The notes under the pieces were generated by a model, which was not told the origin of the DNA, searched no databases, and was given only the letters and a program-made list of their open reading frames with translations. Source: Bacillota bacterium (lineage in GTDB: Bacteria > Bacillota > Clostridia > Lachnospirales > Anaerotignaceae). From it: a DNA stretch of 13,798 nt. The stretch lies in NCBI GenBank assembly GCA_023413275.1, contig JAEZPX010000125.1:1-13798 (forward strand), given 5' to 3'. Made by a program: the position numbers and the translations under genes. Below are positions 1 to 6,640 of the stretch, in pieces. How positions within the stretch are numbered: the stretch's first letter is position 1; the number at the start of each line of letters is the position of its first letter.

Positions 1-255
1 CTCCAGCACCCTCTCTGTATTGCCAAAGGGAAGCTCTAAATCTCCACCGTCAAAGAATTCGTACTCTGTCATGTCTTTATCGCAGTAAGGAGAATAGGTT
101 TCTATCCCGAAAGATTCACTCCGAATCGCCGATGGACCAAAGCGTGTGCCGGGGCGGAAGGAGGTAGTTCCATCAAATGGAACGCCAAACAGAACTATTT
201 CCGCATTCTCATATTCGGCTTCACAAGCCAAAAATGTCTGTATATTCTTAAGCAT
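1..255 (-). CDS. speB: Agmatinase, N-terminal part (cut by window edge)
   Basis: Last gene of the spermidine operon; only the first 85 codons are inside the window. Agmatinase hydrolyses agmatine to putrescine and urea in the cytoplasm. The visible part carries the family's N-terminal signature: GVPFDGTTSFRPGTRFGPSAIR-like residues at about 24-45 (GVPFDG, RPGTRFGP) and a DGGDLELP stretch at about 69-76. The binuclear manganese site (GGDH and DxHxD motifs) lies beyond the window, so catalytic competence cannot be judged. The ATG at 255 overlaps the end of speE by 8 bases (ATGCTTAA), with AAGGAG about 10 bases upstream inside speE. The adjacent arginine decarboxylase makes agmatine the obvious substrate. 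Other ureohydrolases (formiminoglutamase, arginase) are less likely given the operon. Confidence 0.9.
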   Translation of the reverse strand, partial: MLKNIQTFLACEAEYENAEIVLFGVPFDGTTSFRPGTRFGPSAIRSESFGIETYSPYCDKDMTEYEFFDGGDLELPFGNTERVLE

Positions 256-1099
256 CCTCCAGCATCTCCTTTACATAATTGGGTAAGCCAAAGGCTCCTA
301 GGTGCAACTCTGAATTATAATATCTTGTTTTTATCTTCAAAGCATCCCATGCATCTGCTTTCAAATCCTTTTGGGGATGAAGAGCTTTTGATGCAAACCC
401 AAACAGCCAATGCCCCGAAGGATAGGTAGGGATGTGTGCCTGATACACAAAGCTCATCGGAAATGCATGTGAAATACGGCGATGGGCAGACTTCATTGCT
501 TTTGCATCCTCTTCATAAAAAGGACTTTCGTGCTGATTTAATAAAATCCCTTGCTCCGTTAAAGCACGACAGCAGTTTCCATAAAATTCCTTGGTGAAAA
601 GCACCTCACCAGGGCCAAAGGGATCCGTGGAATCCACAATAATCAGATCATAAAGCTTATCTGTGTGACGCACAAACTTCAAACCATCCTGAAAATGCAA
701 ATGTACCCTTTCATCTTCAAAACCACATGCCGTTTGGGGAAGAAATTCTTTGCACACTGCCACAACCCGTTCATCAATTTCTACAATATCAATTTCCTCT
801 ATCCCTGGATACTTCCCTAGTTCTCGAACCACGCCGCCGTCACCAGCGCCAATGACCAATACTGTTTTAATCTCAGGATTCACAGCCATGGCAGTATGGG
901 TAATCATCTCATGATAAATAAATTCGTCTCGCTCCGTGAGCATCATAATGCCATCCAAAGTTAGAAAACGTCCAAATTCAGGAGATTCAAACATTGATAT
1001 TTTCTGATACTTACTTTCCTCAAAATGAAGCTGTCGGGAAACCTTTACAGAAAAACGCACATTTGGTGTGTGATATTCGCTATACCATAAATCATCCAT
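248..1099 (-). CDS. speE: Spermidine synthase (polyamine aminopropyltransferase)
   Basis: Transfers an aminopropyl group from decarboxylated AdoMet to putrescine, giving spermidine and methylthioadenosine; cytoplasmic. The protein is 283 residues, the usual bacterial length. It starts with the family's typical LWYSEYHTPNVRFSVKV beta-strand domain, then shows YHEM at 62-65, the nucleotide-binding GAGDGG at 84-89, VEIDE at 106-110, and the catalytic VDSTDPFGPG at 155-164. The frame is open 62 codons further upstream, but the ATG at 1099 is chosen because the protein homology begins there and AAGGAG sits 6 bases before it. The start overlaps the speA stop by 8 bases (ATGGATGA), and the end overlaps speB by 8 bases, suggesting translational coupling. 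The company of speD, speA and speB favours putrescine as acceptor, though agmatine cannot be excluded from sequence alone. Confidence 0.97.
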   Translation of the reverse strand: MDDLWYSEYHTPNVRFSVKVSRQLHFEESKYQKISMFESPEFGRFLTLDGIMMLTERDEFIYHEMITHTAMAVNPEIKTVLVIGAGDGGVVRELGKYPGIEEIDIVEIDERVVAVCKEFLPQTACGFEDERVHLHFQDGLKFVRHTDKLYDLIIVDSTDPFGPGEVLFTKEFYGNCCRALTEQGILLNQHESPFYEEDAKAMKSAHRRISHAFPMSFVYQAHIPTYPSGHWLFGFASKALHPQKDLKADAWDALKIKTRYYNSELHLGAFGLPNYVKEMLEDA

Positions 1100-2549
1100 T
1101 TTCTTCTCCTTTCCATACGTTAAGCTTTGTAATATCCATACTTTCCGGGCCTGTAATGACACAGCCCTTTTCCTTGGCATATTGGATATAAGCAATAATT
1201 TCCCGGGTAATACGCTCACCAGGGGCCAAGATGGGGATTCCCGGCGGGTAGCACATGACAAACTCGGTACAAACCTTGCCGTCACACTCTGCCAAAGGAA
1301 GGCTCATTTTGTCCGCATAAAAAGCCTCTTGAGGCGAAATGACTACATCAGGAGCAATATACTCCGTATCCAACATATCTTTATTGTCTTTTTTATGAAT
1401 ACGCCTAATTTCAGAAAGGGCACTAATCAGGCGTTCAATATTTTTATTTTTATCCCCCACAGAAATGTATGCAAGAACATTTCCTAAATCTCCAAACTCA
1501 ATTTGAATGCCATATTCATCCCGCAGTAAATCGTAAACCTCAATACCCGCCAGCCCCAGTGCCAAGGTATTTACAGAAAGCTTGGTGGTATCAAAATCAA
1601 ACACACTGTCGCCGTTGATTAATTCTTTGGAATATGCGTAATAATCGCCAATGGCGTTGATTTCATCTCTAGCATACTGGGCAAAATTCTTTACCTTCTC
1701 AAAGGTTTCCTCTCCCCACAGAGCAAGGTTTCGCCTTGAAATATCCAAGCTGGAGAGCAATAAATAAGAGCCGCTGGTGGTTTGGGTTAAGTTGATAATT
1801 TTTCTAACATAGTTAGCGTTTACTCCCTCACCACAAATCAACAGAGAGCTTTGGGTAAGTGAACCCCCAGATTTATGCATACTGATTGCAGCCATATCTG
1901 CACCTGCCGCCATAGCAGAAATTGGCATGTCCTTCCCAAAATAAAAATGTGTACCATGGGCTTCATCTGCAAGAACTAGGAGACCCTTTTCATGGGCGAT
2001 TTGCGTAATCTGCTTTAAATCCGAACAAATGCCATAATAGGTGGGGTTATTCACCAAAATGGCTTTGGCATTCGGGTGCTTTTCGATGGTTCTTTTTACA
2101 TCCGCAACAGACATTCCCAAAGCAATACCCAGCTTTTTGTTCATTTGAGGATTGATATAAACAGGTATTGCTCCGCACAGTACCAATGCATTAATCACAC
2201 TTTGGTGTACATTTCTAGGTAAAATGATTTCATCCCCGCTTTTCACACTGGAAAGAATCATGGTTTGCACAGCAGAGGTTGTCCCTCCCACCATGAAAAA
2301 GGCTTGGGCACCACCAAAGGCGTCTGCGGCGAGTTCCTCGGCTTCTTTGATCACACTGACAGGATGACATAGATTATCCAAAGGCTTCATGGAATTTACA
2401 TCCACAGACATGCATTTTTCACCCAAAAAATCTGTCAGCTGGGGGTTACCCTTTCCATGCTTATGACCTGGAACGTCAAAGGGCACCAGGCGGTCATGCC
2501 GCATTCGTTCCAAGGCTTCCATCAAGGGCATTTTACTTTGATCCTTCAA
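1092..2549 (-). CDS. speA: PLP-dependent arginine decarboxylase (SpeA/YaaO type, Orn/Lys/Arg decarboxylase family)
   Basis: Decarboxylates a basic amino acid, most likely arginine to agmatine, since agmatinase is encoded in the same operon. The 485 residues match the short Bacillus-type fold-I decarboxylases, not the 700-residue enterobacterial inducible enzymes. Visible motifs: VPFDVPGHKHGKG near 22-34, the cofactor-binding GGTTSAVQ at 88-95, DEAHG at 195-199 (Asp195 contacts the pyridine nitrogen in this family), and SMHKSGG at 223-229 with Lys226 as the predicted Schiff-base lysine. The C-terminal domain has the usual PPGIPILAPGE at about 434-444. The start is a TTG at 2549 within a TTGA overlap with the speD stop; AGGAGG lies 7 bases upstream. 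An in-frame ATG at codon 7 (2531) is the alternative. Lysine or ornithine as substrate is possible from sequence alone; the context argues for arginine. Confidence 0.93.
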   Translation of the reverse strand: MKDQSKMPLMEALERMRHDRLVPFDVPGHKHGKGNPQLTDFLGEKCMSVDVNSMKPLDNLCHPVSVIKEAEELAADAFGGAQAFFMVGGTTSAVQTMILSSVKSGDEIILPRNVHQSVINALVLCGAIPVYINPQMNKKLGIALGMSVADVKRTIEKHPNAKAILVNNPTYYGICSDLKQITQIAHEKGLLVLADEAHGTHFYFGKDMPISAMAAGADMAAISMHKSGGSLTQSSLLICGEGVNANYVRKIINLTQTTSGSYLLLSSLDISRRNLALWGEETFEKVKNFAQYARDEINAIGDYYAYSKELINGDSVFDFDTTKLSVNTLALGLAGIEVYDLLRDEYGIQIEFGDLGNVLAYISVGDKNKNIERLISALSEIRRIHKKDNKDMLDTEYIAPDVVISPQEAFYADKMSLPLAECDGKVCTEFVMCYPPGIPILAPGERITREIIAYIQYAKEKGCVITGPESMDITKLNVWKGEENG

Positions 2550-3325
2550 GGCTTCACCTCCTGATACACATTGGTACCACTGAATATTTCTATCATTTCC
2601 TGACGTAAAGCGTTTGTGATATCCAAACGAATTTTGGGAGGAATTTCATAAACATCTGAGTTAAACAAGTAATTTTGCAATACCAAATCCTTAATCAGCA
2701 TTTTGGTATGAAAAATATTAGACTGATAAATATTTACATCAATGGCATCATATTTCTGGAGAATATCGTTGTGGATATAATCCTGAATTGAAGTAATGCT
2801 GTGATCTATAAACAGCTTTTGCCCCTTCATATTTCGGGTAAACCCTCTCACACGGTAATCCATGGTGATAATATCGGAATCAAAGCTGCCAATCAAAAAA
2901 TCCAAAGTAGAAAGAGGTGTGATTTCCCCGCAGGTTGCCACATCAATATCCACACGAAAGGTTGCAATGGAGGTTTCGGGATGATACTCAGGATAGGTGT
3001 GTACAGTAACATGGCTTTTATCCAAATGAGCCACAACGGTTTCCCCGCTTCTGGATTTTGCCATATTTACCTCTGCAATGAGAAAAGTAACACTGGCACC
3101 CTGAGGCTCATAATCCTGCTTAGAAATATTTAGCACCGTCGCGCCAATCATTTCCGTAAGCTTTGTCAAAATGGCGGTTAAACGCTCGGAATTATACTGC
3201 TCGTTGATATATTTAATATAATCCTGCTGTTCCCTAGCCGTTTTGGCATAACATATATCATAAATATTAAAGCTCAAAGATTTTGTAAGATTATTAAAGC
3301 CATATAATTTCATTTTATCTTCCAT
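2546..3325 (-). CDS. speD: S-adenosylmethionine decarboxylase proenzyme, E. coli-like class 1A
   Basis: Makes decarboxylated AdoMet, the aminopropyl donor for SpeE. It is a self-cleaving pyruvoyl enzyme: the proenzyme should split between Lys103 and Ser104 in the HLDKSH motif, turning Ser104 into the pyruvoyl group. Much of the protein reads like E. coli SpeD: GFNNLTKSLSF and YDICYAKTA at the N-terminus, QDYEPQGASVT, the cleavage site followed by VHTYPE, ATCGEITPL with the putative active-site Cys132, DYRVRGFTR and NIFHTKM. Length 259 matches the roughly 264-residue class 1A, not the roughly 125-residue B. subtilis type. The start at 3325 is chosen for GGGAGG 6 bases upstream; the frame runs open to 3358 but those codons overlap a terminator. 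It is the first gene of the operon and overlaps speA by 4 bases. Expression should depend on the structured leader in front of it. Confidence 0.96.
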   Translation of the reverse strand: MEDKMKLYGFNNLTKSLSFNIYDICYAKTAREQQDYIKYINEQYNSERLTAILTKLTEMIGATVLNISKQDYEPQGASVTFLIAEVNMAKSRSGETVVAHLDKSHVTVHTYPEYHPETSIATFRVDIDVATCGEITPLSTLDFLIGSFDSDIITMDYRVRGFTRNMKGQKLFIDHSITSIQDYIHNDILQKYDAIDVNIYQSNIFHTKMLIKDLVLQNYLFNSDVYEIPPKIRLDITNALRQEMIEIFSGTNVYQEVKP

Positions 3326-3725
3326 TCTGAACCTCCCAAACAAAAAAAGATGCACCACAGTATCCTATGGCACATCTTATAAATCGCTCAATTAAATTAA
3401 GGCATACACAAAAATCTACACTTCTACCCTTACAGCAGTGAGATTCTCGCCTGTCACCAAAATGTTTTCAGAGTCTATATAGTAAGAACTACTTTTACTA
3501 CTCCTGCTATTGACCGTTTCACAAGTGTGTACCCTAGTACACTTGGTTATGAAGTAACCAACTGGCAATTGAGTTGCCAACTTATAAAAGTTGCGCTCTT
3601 AACGCAATCAATAATGTGGAATGATTTCCACAATCGGCAGTTGACCCGGCTGTCCGTATGGCCTTGAGTTTCATACTTAAATGAAACTGGTCAAAAGTGT
3701 TCTCGCTATATATGCGATTGAAAAC
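3326..3725 (-). ncRNA. Structured 5' leader of the spermidine operon; candidate attenuator or riboswitch
   Basis: About 390 transcribed bases before speD contain no convincing ORF but much secondary structure. In transcript order the hairpins are: TCGC/GCGA (3717-3703); AGTTTCAT/ATGAAACT (3688-3667); TGTGGAA/TTCCACA (3632-3615); TTGCG/CGCAA (3607-3591); ACTT/AAGT (3591-3580); GGCAA/TTGCC (3578-3564); TTGGTTA/TAACCAA (3561-3543); CAAGTGTAC/GTACACACTTG (3545-3522). A long-range helix encloses all but the first: 3702-3689 (GAAC, ACTTTT, GACC) pairs with GGTC (3515-3512), AAAAGT (3496-3491) and GTTC (3489-3486). A less structured stretch (3485-3377) leads into the terminator before the speD ribosome binding site. 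I do not recognise this as T-box, S-box, lysine, ykkC, cobalamin, 6S, RNase P or tmRNA. It might be a known class I failed to recognise, or a stand-alone RNA ending at the terminator. Confidence 0.7.
3342..3376 (-). terminator. Intrinsic terminator directly before speD (attenuator position)
   Basis: The stem GATGTGCCA/TGGTGCATC (9 pairs, two of them G-U) with a 10-base loop is followed by seven T residues at 3348-3342. The T-run ends only 5 bases before the GGGAGG ribosome binding site of speD (3337-3332). On the plus strand the hairpin lacks a T-run, so it acts on minus-strand transcripts. Read-through is required for speD-speA-speE-speB unless there is another promoter inside the leader. 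Confidence 0.85.
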
Positions 3726-3731
3726 AGGTTT

Positions 3732-3761
3732 ATTTTAATTCATAAAATTCAGTTTTGTCAA
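3732..3761 (-). promoter_or_regulatory. Sigma-A-type promoter of the spermidine operon leader
   Basis: A perfect TTGACA (3761-3756) and a TAAAAT (3737-3732, 5 of 6 to consensus) are separated by 18 bases. Transcription would start near 3725, just before the first leader hairpin. Confidence 0.7.
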
Positions 3762-3765
3762 TAGG

Positions 3766-4200
3766 TTTCGACAAAAATTTTTTTTACTTTCGGTTTCCAA
3801 TTATTTCTTGTATCTTCTTAGCACTTTTCAAAATGCACCAAAAGTTAACATAATTATTGTTTTTTATTACGAATTGGCGTTACAACCATCTTATCCTTTA
3901 CTCAAATATTATCATACAAATATCGTTATAAATATCCCACAATTTTACTTTCTTTAGCTATCTCATCCTGTATATTCAGTAAATTTACTTTGTATAGTTA
4001 ATAACAGCGACTTATCGTATAATACAAAAAAAATGAATAATACATAAATAGCCACCAATATATTTTATTTACATAACTTTTTAGCAGAAATTACTGCAAC
4101 ACATCAATATAAAAAAATCAATCTGTTTGGCATGATGGTTTTCACGAATTCCCTCCAAGTAATTTTTCAACAAACAAGATTCTGAGATACTGTTTTTCGA
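3766..4200. other. AT-rich non-coding stretch between divergent spe operon and LysR gene
   Basis: About 430 very AT-rich bases with stops in all frames and no ribosome binding site attached to any short ORF. It contains a TATAAT at 4018-4023 on the plus strand without a convincing -35 box, and a small GCAG/CTGC hairpin near 4084-4097. I see no gene and no strong terminator. It may hold upstream binding sites for the divergent promoters on either side. Confidence 0.5.
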
Positions 4201-4212
4201 ATTTCTTTGTGT

Positions 4213-4218
4213 TATAAT
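4213..4218 (+). promoter_or_regulatory. Probable -10 box of the LysR-type regulator gene
   Basis: TATAAT is a perfect -10 match about 44 bases before the start codon. No good -35 match lies at the standard distance (CTGTTT at 4190-4195), so the promoter may be weak or activator dependent. Confidence 0.5.
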
Positions 4219-4261
4219 AAAGATAAATAAAATTTATGTTCCAAATAAAAGGGGTATGGAT

Positions 4262-5170
4262 ATGCAATTTAAAGCGTTGGAATACTTAGAAGCAATCTAT
4301 AAATATAAAAGCTTTACGAAAGCGGCTGAAGCACTTTTTGTTTCCCAGCCTGCTATTTCAGCGGCAATCCGGAAACTTGAAGACGATTTTAATGTAAAAT
4401 TAATCATTCGGACCCCAAAAAAACTGTTTTTCACTCCTGAAGGAGAGGCCTTTGTTGCAAAAATATTACCAATTTTGGAAGAATTGCGTTCTATTGAAAA
4501 GGACATGCTTGCAAAAAGCAGCAATCGAAAACAAATCCTACGCTTAGGGCTTTCGCCAACAGCTCCCCCTGATATTGTTCATGGAATTTATCAGATTTTT
4601 TTGCCTTCTTTAGCAGAAAATGAGGAAGTTTTTTTTGATGAAGGTGGTGCTTATTATCATATTGAGAAAATTTCCAACGGAGAAGTTGATGTTGCAATTA
4701 ATGTTATTCCAGAAGATATTTCAGATTTCCCAGTTGCATCTATACCCCTGTATCGTCAAGAAATATGTCTCCTGCTAAGAGAAGATAGCGAGTTGGCGAA
4801 GTATGATAAAATACCTATACAACTTCTAAATACCACCCCCATAACCAGCCTTGGTGCATCCTCTTATTTGCCTAAACGCCTGGAAATGGAGGCCGCAAAA
4901 AGAAACATTCATTTAAAGGTCGCCTCAAAACATTTGCACCAAACCAGTTATATTGAAGAAATCCTTTTGGGCAATAGCTCCGGCATTATCAATGTGGATG
5001 GGAACCAAATGTCCCGTGCTTTATATGCCCACAAAGCACTAGTCACAAGACCTTTTCAGGAGCCTATGTATCTGGAAATCGGGATTTTATATCAAAAAAA
5101 TGGTCATCTCCAGCCACTTACCAAAAGAATTCTTGATTTTATTGAAAATACTGCAAAATTATCTATATAA
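4262..5170 (+). CDS. LysR-type transcriptional regulator
   Basis: A 302-residue DNA-binding regulator of the LysR family. The N-terminal winged helix-turn-helix is clear: ALEYLEAIYKYKSFTKAAEALFVSQPAISAAIRKLEDDF at about residues 5-43, with the recognition helix at SQPAISAAIRKLE, followed by RTPKKLFFTPEGE. The rest (about 90-300) is the two-lobe periplasmic-protein-like effector domain; its ligand cannot be read from sequence. Two ATGs are possible: 4262 has AGGGG 7 bases upstream and is preferred, whereas 4256 leaves only one base to the same site. The gene diverges from the spermidine operon across about 900 bases and is followed by a strong terminator, so it is a single-gene unit. Candidate targets are the downstream dehydrogenase, whose promoter carries a palindrome, or itself; both are inferences. 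Confidence 0.9.
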   Translation: MQFKALEYLEAIYKYKSFTKAAEALFVSQPAISAAIRKLEDDFNVKLIIRTPKKLFFTPEGEAFVAKILPILEELRSIEKDMLAKSSNRKQILRLGLSPTAPPDIVHGIYQIFLPSLAENEEVFFDEGGAYYHIEKISNGEVDVAINVIPEDISDFPVASIPLYRQEICLLLREDSELAKYDKIPIQLLNTTPITSLGASSYLPKRLEMEAAKRNIHLKVASKHLHQTSYIEEILLGNSSGIINVDGNQMSRALYAHKALVTRPFQEPMYLEIGILYQKNGHLQPLTKRILDFIENTAKLSI

Positions 5171-5178
5171 TCTATAAA

Positions 5179-5225
5179 GACAGCCCCCCAAAATGTATGT
5201 TACATTTTAGGGGGCTGTCAATTTT
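5179..5225 (+). terminator. Very strong intrinsic terminator after the LysR-type gene
   Basis: Arms 5179-5197 and 5201-5219 pair over 18 of 19 positions (one C-A mismatch), starting GACAGCCCCC and closing on a TGT triloop, then AATTTT. It sits 9 bases after the LysR stop and isolates the dehydrogenase from it. Confidence 0.92.
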
Positions 5226-5297
5226 GAAGTGCTTTTGACACTCAATATTATGCCTTTTAATGATAAAAGAAAGTTATGTTAAGACAAAAATAATGTA

Positions 5298-5327
5298 TTG
5301 TACAAAAGAATGTACTTATCTTAAAAT
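5298..5327 (+). promoter_or_regulatory. Promoter of the dehydrogenase gene with an embedded palindromic operator
   Basis: TTGTAC (5298-5303, weak -35) and TAAAAT (5322-5327, good -10) are 18 bases apart. The inverted repeat GTACA-N6-TGTAC (5300-5315) overlaps the -35 box and spacer, a classical place for a regulator to act. The imperfect -35 fits an activated or repressed promoter. The binding protein is unknown; the upstream LysR-type protein is one candidate. Confidence 0.5.
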
Positions 5328-5381
5328 GAAGTTAAATAAATGTGCTATTTTCTCATTTTTTTATACCAAGGAGGAAACATT

Positions 5382-6416
5382 ATGTCACAAATGATGAAAT
5401 GTGTAGTGAAAGAACGACCAGAAGTTGGTGCATTGGCTCTTGTAGAAAGACCCGTCCCAACTTATGGTGCCAACGACATACTGGTAAAAGTAAAGGCGGC
5501 GGCAGTTTGTGGAACCGATGTTCACATCATGGATTGGAACGAATGGTCCCAAAAACGCCTCAACCCTCCCACTATTATTGGTCACGAGTTTGCCGGTGAA
5601 GTGATTGCAGTGGGTGATCATGTAGCAACAATCAAAATCGGCGATTTAATTTCAGCAGAAACACATATTGTTTGTAATTCATGCTCCCTTTGCCACAATG
5701 GCAACGAGCATGTCTGCCCTAATACAAAAACCATTGGTGTAGCCAGAGACGGCTGTTTTGCAGAATATATTGCCATTCCTGCTGAAAATGCCATTGTTTA
5801 CGATCCATCCACGCCTGTGGAAATTGTTTCAATAATGGAACCCTTTGGTGTAGCAGTTCATGCCGCAATGGAATTCCCTGTAGCTGGAAAAACTGTTTTA
5901 GTAAATGGATGCGGTCCCATCGGTGTTATGGCAATCGCAGTTGCAAAAAAATGCGGTGCTGCCAAGGTATTTGCTGTAGAAATCAACAAACAACGGGGTG
6001 AATTGGCACTGAAAATGGGTGCTGACGAAGTTCTCAACCCCATGGAAGTTGATGTGGTAAAAGAAATCAAAGCAAAAACTGCTTATGGTGCAGAAGTTGT
6101 TATCGAGTTCACTGGCAACATTCGAGCAATCAAAACAGCCATTGAATGCATGGCACCTGAAGGCAAAATGGCGGCAGCAGGTCTACCTGATGGTTCCGTT
6201 GATTTTAACTTCTCCGAATTTGTTTATAGTGGAAAAGTAATCAAGGGCATCGCCGGAAGACTGATGTATAAAACATGGGAGGATGCCAAGGGCTTAATTG
6301 AAGGTGGATTAGACCTCTCCCCTATTATCACCCATACACTGCCTTTGGAGGAATTCCAAGAAGGATTACGCTTAATGAAAAGCGGAGAGTGCTGTAAAGC
6401 GATTTTAATTCCATAA
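5382..6416 (+). CDS. tdh: Zinc-dependent medium-chain dehydrogenase, probably L-threonine 3-dehydrogenase
   Basis: Predicted to oxidise L-threonine to 2-amino-3-ketobutyrate with NAD+. The 344 residues fit the family. Catalytic zinc ligands are visible as Cys43 (CGTDVHI) and His68-Glu69 (GHEFAGEV), with Glu153 in the EPFG motif; the structural zinc has Cys98, Cys101, Cys104 and Cys112. The Rossmann motif is GCGPIG at 176-181, with Glu200 at the end of the second strand, as expected for NAD+. Two stretches point to threonine dehydrogenase rather than sorbitol or butanediol dehydrogenase: CGTDVHIMDWNEWSQK (43-58) and GLDLSPIITH with a preceding GRLMYKTWE, both close to E. coli Tdh. The ATG at 5382 is chosen for AAGGAGG 7 bases upstream, not the more upstream ATG at 5340. 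The usual partner kbl is not adjacent. Confidence 0.82.
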   Translation: MSQMMKCVVKERPEVGALALVERPVPTYGANDILVKVKAAAVCGTDVHIMDWNEWSQKRLNPPTIIGHEFAGEVIAVGDHVATIKIGDLISAETHIVCNSCSLCHNGNEHVCPNTKTIGVARDGCFAEYIAIPAENAIVYDPSTPVEIVSIMEPFGVAVHAAMEFPVAGKTVLVNGCGPIGVMAIAVAKKCGAAKVFAVEINKQRGELALKMGADEVLNPMEVDVVKEIKAKTAYGAEVVIEFTGNIRAIKTAIECMAPEGKMAAAGLPDGSVDFNFSEFVYSGKVIKGIAGRLMYKTWEDAKGLIEGGLDLSPIITHTLPLEEFQEGLRLMKSGECCKAILIP

Positions 6417-6490
6417 TTTTTATGTACTTCTCCTTACCGTTCAGATAAAAATAATAATCTACAAAAGAAAAATTTAAAAATACAAAAGTT

Positions 6491-6517
6491 AAGGGTGTCG
6501 ATAAAATCGACACCCTT
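6491..6517. terminator. Hairpin between convergent dehydrogenase and kinase genes
   Basis: AAGGGTGTCGAT and ATCGACACCCTT form a perfect 12-pair stem around an AAA loop. T-runs on either side are short (TTT on plus; AACTTTTG on minus), so termination is plausible in both directions but the tails are weak. It is the only good hairpin in the 224-base gap. Confidence 0.75.
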
Positions 6518-6640
6518 TCAGCTCTTTACGTTGTTTCAATTTTGTATAAAACAAATATAGCACCCTATTACCCCTTTATAAGCAAACCTCTAATTCAAAT
6601 ATACATTTCTAAGGAAATATCAAAAATGCTATTATAATAT

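Noticed and set aside
1100..1285. An N-terminal extension of 62 residues on spermidine synthase.
   Set aside because: The extension overlaps speA, does not resemble the family, and the ATG at 1099 has a good ribosome binding site.
3582..3674. A 30-codon ORF (starting MKLKAIRTAG) in the spermidine leader, as a possible leader peptide.
   Set aside because: Its ATG is buried in a hairpin and has no ribosome binding site; it runs through several hairpins and has no run of arginine or other regulatory codons.
3486..3702. The hairpin-rich leader as a CRISPR array or repeat element.
   Set aside because: The hairpins differ in sequence and there is no regular repeat-spacer spacing.
4018..4023. TATAAT as a promoter for a small RNA in the AT-rich gap.
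   Set aside because: No -35 box at the proper distance, no terminator and no structured product downstream; such hexamers are expected by chance in AT-rich DNA.
6328..6513. A 61-codon minus-strand ORF at the end of the dehydrogenase gene.
   Set aside because: It starts within a terminator hairpin, overlaps the coding end of tdh and lacks a ribosome binding site.
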